From Spirochaetia bacterium (GTDB taxonomy: Bacteria > Spirochaetota > Spirochaetia > DTKZ01), in the NCBI GenBank assembly GCA_031270615.1, contig JAISXE010000256.1:1-19265 (forward strand): a DNA stretch of 19,265 nt, in the 5' to 3' direction. This document shows positions 16,201-19,265 of this stretch, piece after piece (position 1 is the first letter of the stretch; the number at the start of each line of letters is the position of its first letter). The translations under genes were made by a program, and so were the position numbers. The notes beneath the pieces were generated by a model. That model did no database searches, was not told the DNA's origin, and worked only from the letters and a program-made list of their open reading frames with translations.

Positions 16201-16895
16201 GCCTGCAAATCCCCGTACAGCCGGGATTTCGTATTGGCAATATTTCGCAGCTCGTCGGCAATCGCCTCGATGAGCCGCGAGGCTTCCCCGGTTTTTGTCT
16301 CCCACAGCCTTTTGATTTCTTCTTCCTGGTTTTTCAAAAAACCTTCAAAGTCCGGGGGGCTGGTCACAAAACCGTGCCTCAGCACCATTCGGGCGAAAAG
16401 CTCCTCCGCGATGATCCTGATCTTCTTGTTTGCCAGGAGGACCTGGAGAGCGGGGTTCTCCCTGTTGTCCAGCACGAAGGGCAGGGCGCTCTCCCCGGCA
16501 AGCTGCCGCACCGCGGTATTGTCAATGGCAAAATCGGGACTGATTCCGTAACGCCGGCCGGCAGTGCGTGCAATGCCCGCGCAGAAAGAGTCGAGGGTGC
16601 TTATCCGTGCCCTGTGGAAATTTTCTATGGCCTCACGCGCGCGCCTGTCATCCCCCTGCTCCTGCAGCAGATTGTAGATGCGGGCGTACATCTCGTTCAC
16701 GGCCTTGTTGGTAAAGGTCAGGGTGAGGATCTCGTCGACCTTCAGCCCCTTTTCCATGACAAGCCAGGCGTAGCGCGCGGCAAGGGTTTTCGTCTTCCCC
16801 GAACCAGCCCCGGCCGCCACAACAACGCTGCGGACGGCTGTGGCCGCAAGTTTTTGATCCTCGCTGAGTTGGCCAATAATCCGGTTAAGGGGCAC
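13281..16895 (-). CDS. addA: AddA-type helicase-nuclease subunit (UvrD/RecB-like)
   Basis: This 1204-residue subunit belongs to the AddAB double-strand-break resection complex, which prepares ends for RecA. Superfamily 1 helicase motifs appear in order: Walker A AGAGSGKT (28-35), LTFTNKA, DEFQD (369-373), FVGDEKQSIYRFRGAD, LKNNYRS, VRLMSIHRSKGLEFPVVF and RRLLYVAMTRAE. The C-terminal RecB-type nuclease domain has H in FGTIVHGFLE, D in GKIDLLF and D1135/K1137 in VVDFKTD. The length is typical of AddA. The start is GTG at 16895 with GGGGAGGA upstream; it overlaps the 3' end of addB by 11 nt, so translation is probably coupled. No Chi-like site assignment is attempted. Confidence 0.93.
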   Translation of the reverse strand: MPLNRIIGQLSEDQKLAATAVRSVVVAAGAGSGKTKTLAARYAWLVMEKGLKVDEILTLTFTNKAVNEMYARIYNLLQEQGDDRRAREAIENFHRARISTLDSFCAGIARTAGRRYGISPDFAIDNTAVRQLAGESALPFVLDNRENPALQVLLANKKIRIIAEELFARMVLRHGFVTSPPDFEGFLKNQEEEIKRLWETKTGEASRLIEAIADELRNIANTKSRLYGDLQALLEYPAPRIPDSLSGPQAAGEKARQDFRGYFGFLSKLKSVNLQSGGKEYAAVKELLKELRQPLYEELEAIANTMLQREITAAVFPLAKKFFEEFDVKKRQAGILSFNDVARLAVDALSRYPDIRQAYKDSIKAIMIDEFQDNNSLQRDLVFLLAEKPLRDQPGIPGPDELEEGKMFFVGDEKQSIYRFRGADVSVFRSLAKTIGGEAGAALNLKNNYRSLPVLVEAFNRIFGGLGPEEEKVSGALPSVFLPSGGGLPDFEAAYTRMASFREEAGGTPCVHFCFLDRDRIPEDDKFALSPHELEAVFIARRIREMVDSGHKIARRDGNGVAYAACTYADFAVLQRSYANQHSLEKYCKDFGVPFTADRPAGLFTDAPVNDLYMLLRLLAYPQDRLACAAVMRSPFARLDDRTLALCMTHNADDDSRAGESAQPFAEETADLLPPEAQQAYLRAGERYRQLAQAAETLSVSELLTRLWYQEGYRYETLWSAPAQGYTELFDVLFQLAQNADRQGQSLSGFIDCLEGLASKEEKPDDPDVPIEGERGVRLMSIHRSKGLEFPVVFIYGGNHHGRNDTNTDPIYFHEKWGISLNLPLAEELPEKGGNYFHLCQKEEEKQKTTAELRRLLYVAMTRAESCLYFTSALPGQTKEEKKKEDLSGGEYTEGLVKKRLAQLLEKKQKKGGDGDSSFLDLLLPVLAPADGNAPFTIEAIPVLSRKDLRRLASGEGKNEGLSMREAAAAAEENYERAAAIVPAPALPSDIPASSLHYEGTECDREEPDARVAGADKNLDAILVRAGLEAADFGTIVHGFLEADINGTRAFIPPKILARLDGRLEEEDIQAVRDAAEKMTQGFLESDLGRLSAAASCREAEFSILTQVSLEGKTIPVTGKIDLLFRAEGAMHVVDFKTDSAQDPDRHLGQLAVYSRAVSDIFGVPVRAWLFYLRTRQAVELSADVGKINIEDMVAGHLRDKEKI

Positions 16896-19265
16896 GGGCT
16901 TCCTCCCCAGGCCGCGGAAGGTTCAGCGTGTAGGCGCTGCGGCAGATCGTTTTGTAATCGCAGGCCGCGCAGGTCTTAAAAGGAACGCCCCGGGCCGTAA
17001 AATCCATTTCCTTTACCGCCCTCGCGAAACCTTCCGCGTATTTTTCAAAGGCCTCCAGTGTGGCCTGGTATTTCTCGCGCCCGCCGCGCGGGTCCTCCTT
17101 CGTGGGGCCTTCAAACACGCCAAGGATCGCGCGCCCGTGTATGCTGGCGAAGTACCCGTTCTCCACGGGAAGCTGTTTCTCCTCTTCGTAGAGCTTTACA
17201 TACATGGCCATCTGGAAATCCCTCAAAGGCGAAGCGGGGCTTTCCCTGCTGGCCGCCCCCGTGGGCGTGGCCCCGGTTTTATAATCAACGACGATCGGGC
17301 CGCCGCCGGGGGAAACCGAAACCCTGTCGATTTTTCCCACGAAAATCATATCGCCTTTAACGAAGCCAAGATATTTTTCAATACAGTCCGAAACCGCGTA
17401 GCCAGGGAATTTTTCGGCTTCGGCTTCAAGGAGCCTTTGAAGCCGCCGCGTTATGGCCCCCGCCTGCGAAACCATCAGCGGCACGGCAAGGGGGCCTTGA
17501 AAAGCGGGATGGGCGCGCACTTCCTCTTCGGTGCAGGCGCGCAGAAGGGAAAAATACTGTTTAAGATGATCCGGGAAAAAAGCCCCGTCCTCTTTCCGTA
17601 TTTTGACAAACAGTTTTTCCAGAATCCTGTGGTAAAGGTTCCCCAGCGACGCGTCGTCCAGCAGTTTCGCCTCCAGGGAGAAAACGGGAATCGAGAAGAT
17701 CTTCCTGAAAAGCCAGAAAGCGGGACAGGTGTAAAACTCGTTCAGGTCCGTTGCCGACAGCCGCAGGTATTTTTTGTCCGGGCTGTCTTTGCCCCGCGCG
17801 TTGCGTTTTTTTCTGTCCAAAGCGTCATCAAGGCACACATTCCACTGGATGTGCTTTATTCGTTCTTCCAGAAAAACGCTGTCCGCGCCAAAAGCCCGCG
17901 AAAGAAAATCGAATCTTTCTTTGCCCCGCGAAGCCAAAACCCCCAGCCAGGACGCGAAACCCTGTTTCTGGACAGGGAAAAGCCGTCCGGGGAATTTTCC
18001 TTCGGCGCCCGCCCACCATGCTTTTTCTTGTACAAAAGGATCCCCTGCGGGGTTGTCGGCCCGGACGGTTTTGCCGGAAAACCCGCTGTGGGGAATGGCC
18101 CATCCCGCGAAGGTTTTTTCCGAAGCGCTTACGCGCAGCACGGCTTTTCCCTCCGGCGGATCCTGCCGGTACAGACGGAAAAAATCCTCCGAGGCGTCCG
18201 TGTCGCCCAGGCCAAGCCGGGCGCGTTTGTCCTGCCGCAGAAACCCCAGGGGCTGGTACAGAACGGTGGCCGCATCCTGGCCTGCGTTTAGGATAAAATG
18301 AACCGCGAAAGGGGCCGCCGCCGCGACCCTGTAGCGGAAAACATTCACCCCGCCCTCCTGCGTCGCGGGAACGTACTGTTTTTCTTTTAAAAGCGCCAAA
18401 TAAAAAGCAAAGGGGGAGGCCGGGACAAGATCGGGATACTCCTGGGCAAGCTGGATGAGTCCGGCAAGCTCTTCCATGCAGCGGGTCAGGACGGCGGCGG
18501 CCTCCGCGCTGCTTTTTTCCCGCGAAAGGTAGGCCGGGTACAGGGAGAAAAACCTTACGCGGAGCTCGGTGAAACTTCGGGCCGCGGCAAGTGAGCTGAG
18601 TTGCCGTTTCAGATTCCGGTAATACCGCCCCAGTTCCCCGCCGCCCGGAAGGGCCTCTTCCCATACATCGACAAGGCGGCCGTTTTCCCTGTAGGCGGAA
18701 ACGCAGTTGTTTTCGACCCCGGATCGGATAAGCCTCCGGTTTGTTTCCATGTCCTGCCAGGGCAGCCTGCCGTCAAGAAGCAGGGCCTTGAAAGCCGTAA
18801 AGGAAAAATTGTTTGCCACACAGGAATTGATAAGGGAGAAAATGTTTCCCGCGCCATACTCCGCAAGGGCCTTCCCCGAACGGCGGCGGGCCGGAATATT
18901 GTAAAGGCGCAGTTCCCGCATCAGGCAGCCTTCCATATGCTCCAGGCCGGGAACGCTCAACGCCATGTCCTCGTAGGCAATCCCCTCTTCCTCGTGCAGG
19001 CGCAGCAGCCCCAAAACAGCCGCGCGGATTTCCGCCCGCGAAGAATCGTACAGGAACAGCTTTTCCTCCCCGCCGGTTTTTTCCGTGTGGACCAGGCGGA
19101 TGGTTTTCTCGTTTGCCAGAAGGTCCCGGTATTCAGCAAAGTCTTCCATTGCCTCAGGGAAAAAGATGTGATAGGTGTGTTCCCTGTCCCCCAGCGGAGG
19201 TTTCACCCAGGAAGGCTCAAAAAGGCCCCGCGCCTCAAGGAAGGCCGCATACTCGCTTTTAAGAA
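16885..19265 (-). CDS. addB: AddB-type nuclease subunit, 5' end outside the window
   Basis: This is the partner of AddA, in the usual addB-addA order. The C-terminal PD-(D/E)XK nuclease is clear: LSATDLNEFYTCPAFWLF, LGNLYHRILEKLF, GKIDRVSV and VVDYKTG. One cysteine in YTCPAF and three in the C-terminal CAACDYKTIC segment match the four ligands of the AddB iron-sulfur cluster. A GTG at 19206 could be read as a start, but the frame stays open and protein-like to the window edge (SEYAAFLEARGLFEPSW lies just before it). AddB proteins are usually over 1000 residues, so the N-terminal inactivated-helicase part is cut off by the edge. It overlaps addA by 11 nt. Confidence 0.9.
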   Translation of the reverse strand, partial: LKSEYAAFLEARGLFEPSWVKPPLGDREHTYHIFFPEAMEDFAEYRDLLANEKTIRLVHTEKTGGEEKLFLYDSSRAEIRAAVLGLLRLHEEEGIAYEDMALSVPGLEHMEGCLMRELRLYNIPARRRSGKALAEYGAGNIFSLINSCVANNFSFTAFKALLLDGRLPWQDMETNRRLIRSGVENNCVSAYRENGRLVDVWEEALPGGGELGRYYRNLKRQLSSLAAARSFTELRVRFFSLYPAYLSREKSSAEAAAVLTRCMEELAGLIQLAQEYPDLVPASPFAFYLALLKEKQYVPATQEGGVNVFRYRVAAAAPFAVHFILNAGQDAATVLYQPLGFLRQDKRARLGLGDTDASEDFFRLYRQDPPEGKAVLRVSASEKTFAGWAIPHSGFSGKTVRADNPAGDPFVQEKAWWAGAEGKFPGRLFPVQKQGFASWLGVLASRGKERFDFLSRAFGADSVFLEERIKHIQWNVCLDDALDRKKRNARGKDSPDKKYLRLSATDLNEFYTCPAFWLFRKIFSIPVFSLEAKLLDDASLGNLYHRILEKLFVKIRKEDGAFFPDHLKQYFSLLRACTEEEVRAHPAFQGPLAVPLMVSQAGAITRRLQRLLEAEAEKFPGYAVSDCIEKYLGFVKGDMIFVGKIDRVSVSPGGGPIVVDYKTGATPTGAASRESPASPLRDFQMAMYVKLYEEEKQLPVENGYFASIHGRAILGVFEGPTKEDPRGGREKYQATLEAFEKYAEGFARAVKEMDFTARGVPFKTCAACDYKTICRSAYTLNLPRPGEEARAP

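Noticed and set aside
17137..18291. 384-codon plus-strand frame opposite addB
   Set aside because: Shadow of a well-supported nuclease gene; no family resemblance and no ribosome site.
1..19265. tRNA, rRNA, CRISPR arrays, insertion sequences, integrases
   Set aside because: I saw no cloverleaf-like segment, rRNA signature, regularly spaced repeat array or transposase/integrase reading frame.

Overview
The window is a chromosomal segment of a fairly GC-rich bacterium. The gene set (AddAB-type recombination nucleases, an NYN protein with LOTUS/OST-HTH domains, a zinc-dependent phospholipase C family protein, a sigma-54 activator, tripartite tricarboxylate transporters) and the style of the intergenic hairpins look most like a spirochaete of the Treponema type. 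That is inference from family resemblance; no rRNA or other marker gene is present.

Layout. (1) 1-213 is an AT-rich BrnA-like antitoxin gene at the edge, followed by about 370 bp with no confident gene. (2) 584-3595 is a plus-strand host-like block: a short-chain dehydrogenase, a phospholipase C family zinc protein 6 nt downstream, then an NYN-domain protein. (3) 3739-7080, on the minus strand, holds a zinc-type dehydrogenase and a PrpR-type sigma-54 activator. (4) 7574-13046, on the plus strand, is a five-gene AT-rich operon: a COG4091 oxidoreductase, TctC, TctB, TctA and a TIM-barrel isomerase/epimerase. A 29-codon ORF is tucked between the last two. (5) 13281-19265, on the minus strand, is addA and the 3' part of addB, which runs off the window.

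The main finding is a probable undescribed catabolic regulon built around the activator. Textbook sigma-54 promoters (TGGCAC-N5-TTGCW) lie in front of both the plus-strand operon (7485-7500) and the minus-strand dehydrogenase (4749-4764). The operon promoter is preceded by a cluster of GCTAA / TTAGCTAA motifs that look like activator sites. The gene products suggest that TctABC imports an organic or sugar acid, which the COG4091 oxidoreductase, the isomerase and the dehydrogenase then process. The substrate cannot be read from the sequence.

Base composition changes sharply inside the activator gene: hand counts give about 62% GC at 6601-6660 and 33% at 6661-6720. The AT-rich stretch continues to about 13120, where a cluster of small hairpins begins. 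The sensor domain, divergent control region and operon therefore look like an imported segment spliced onto a resident activator output module.
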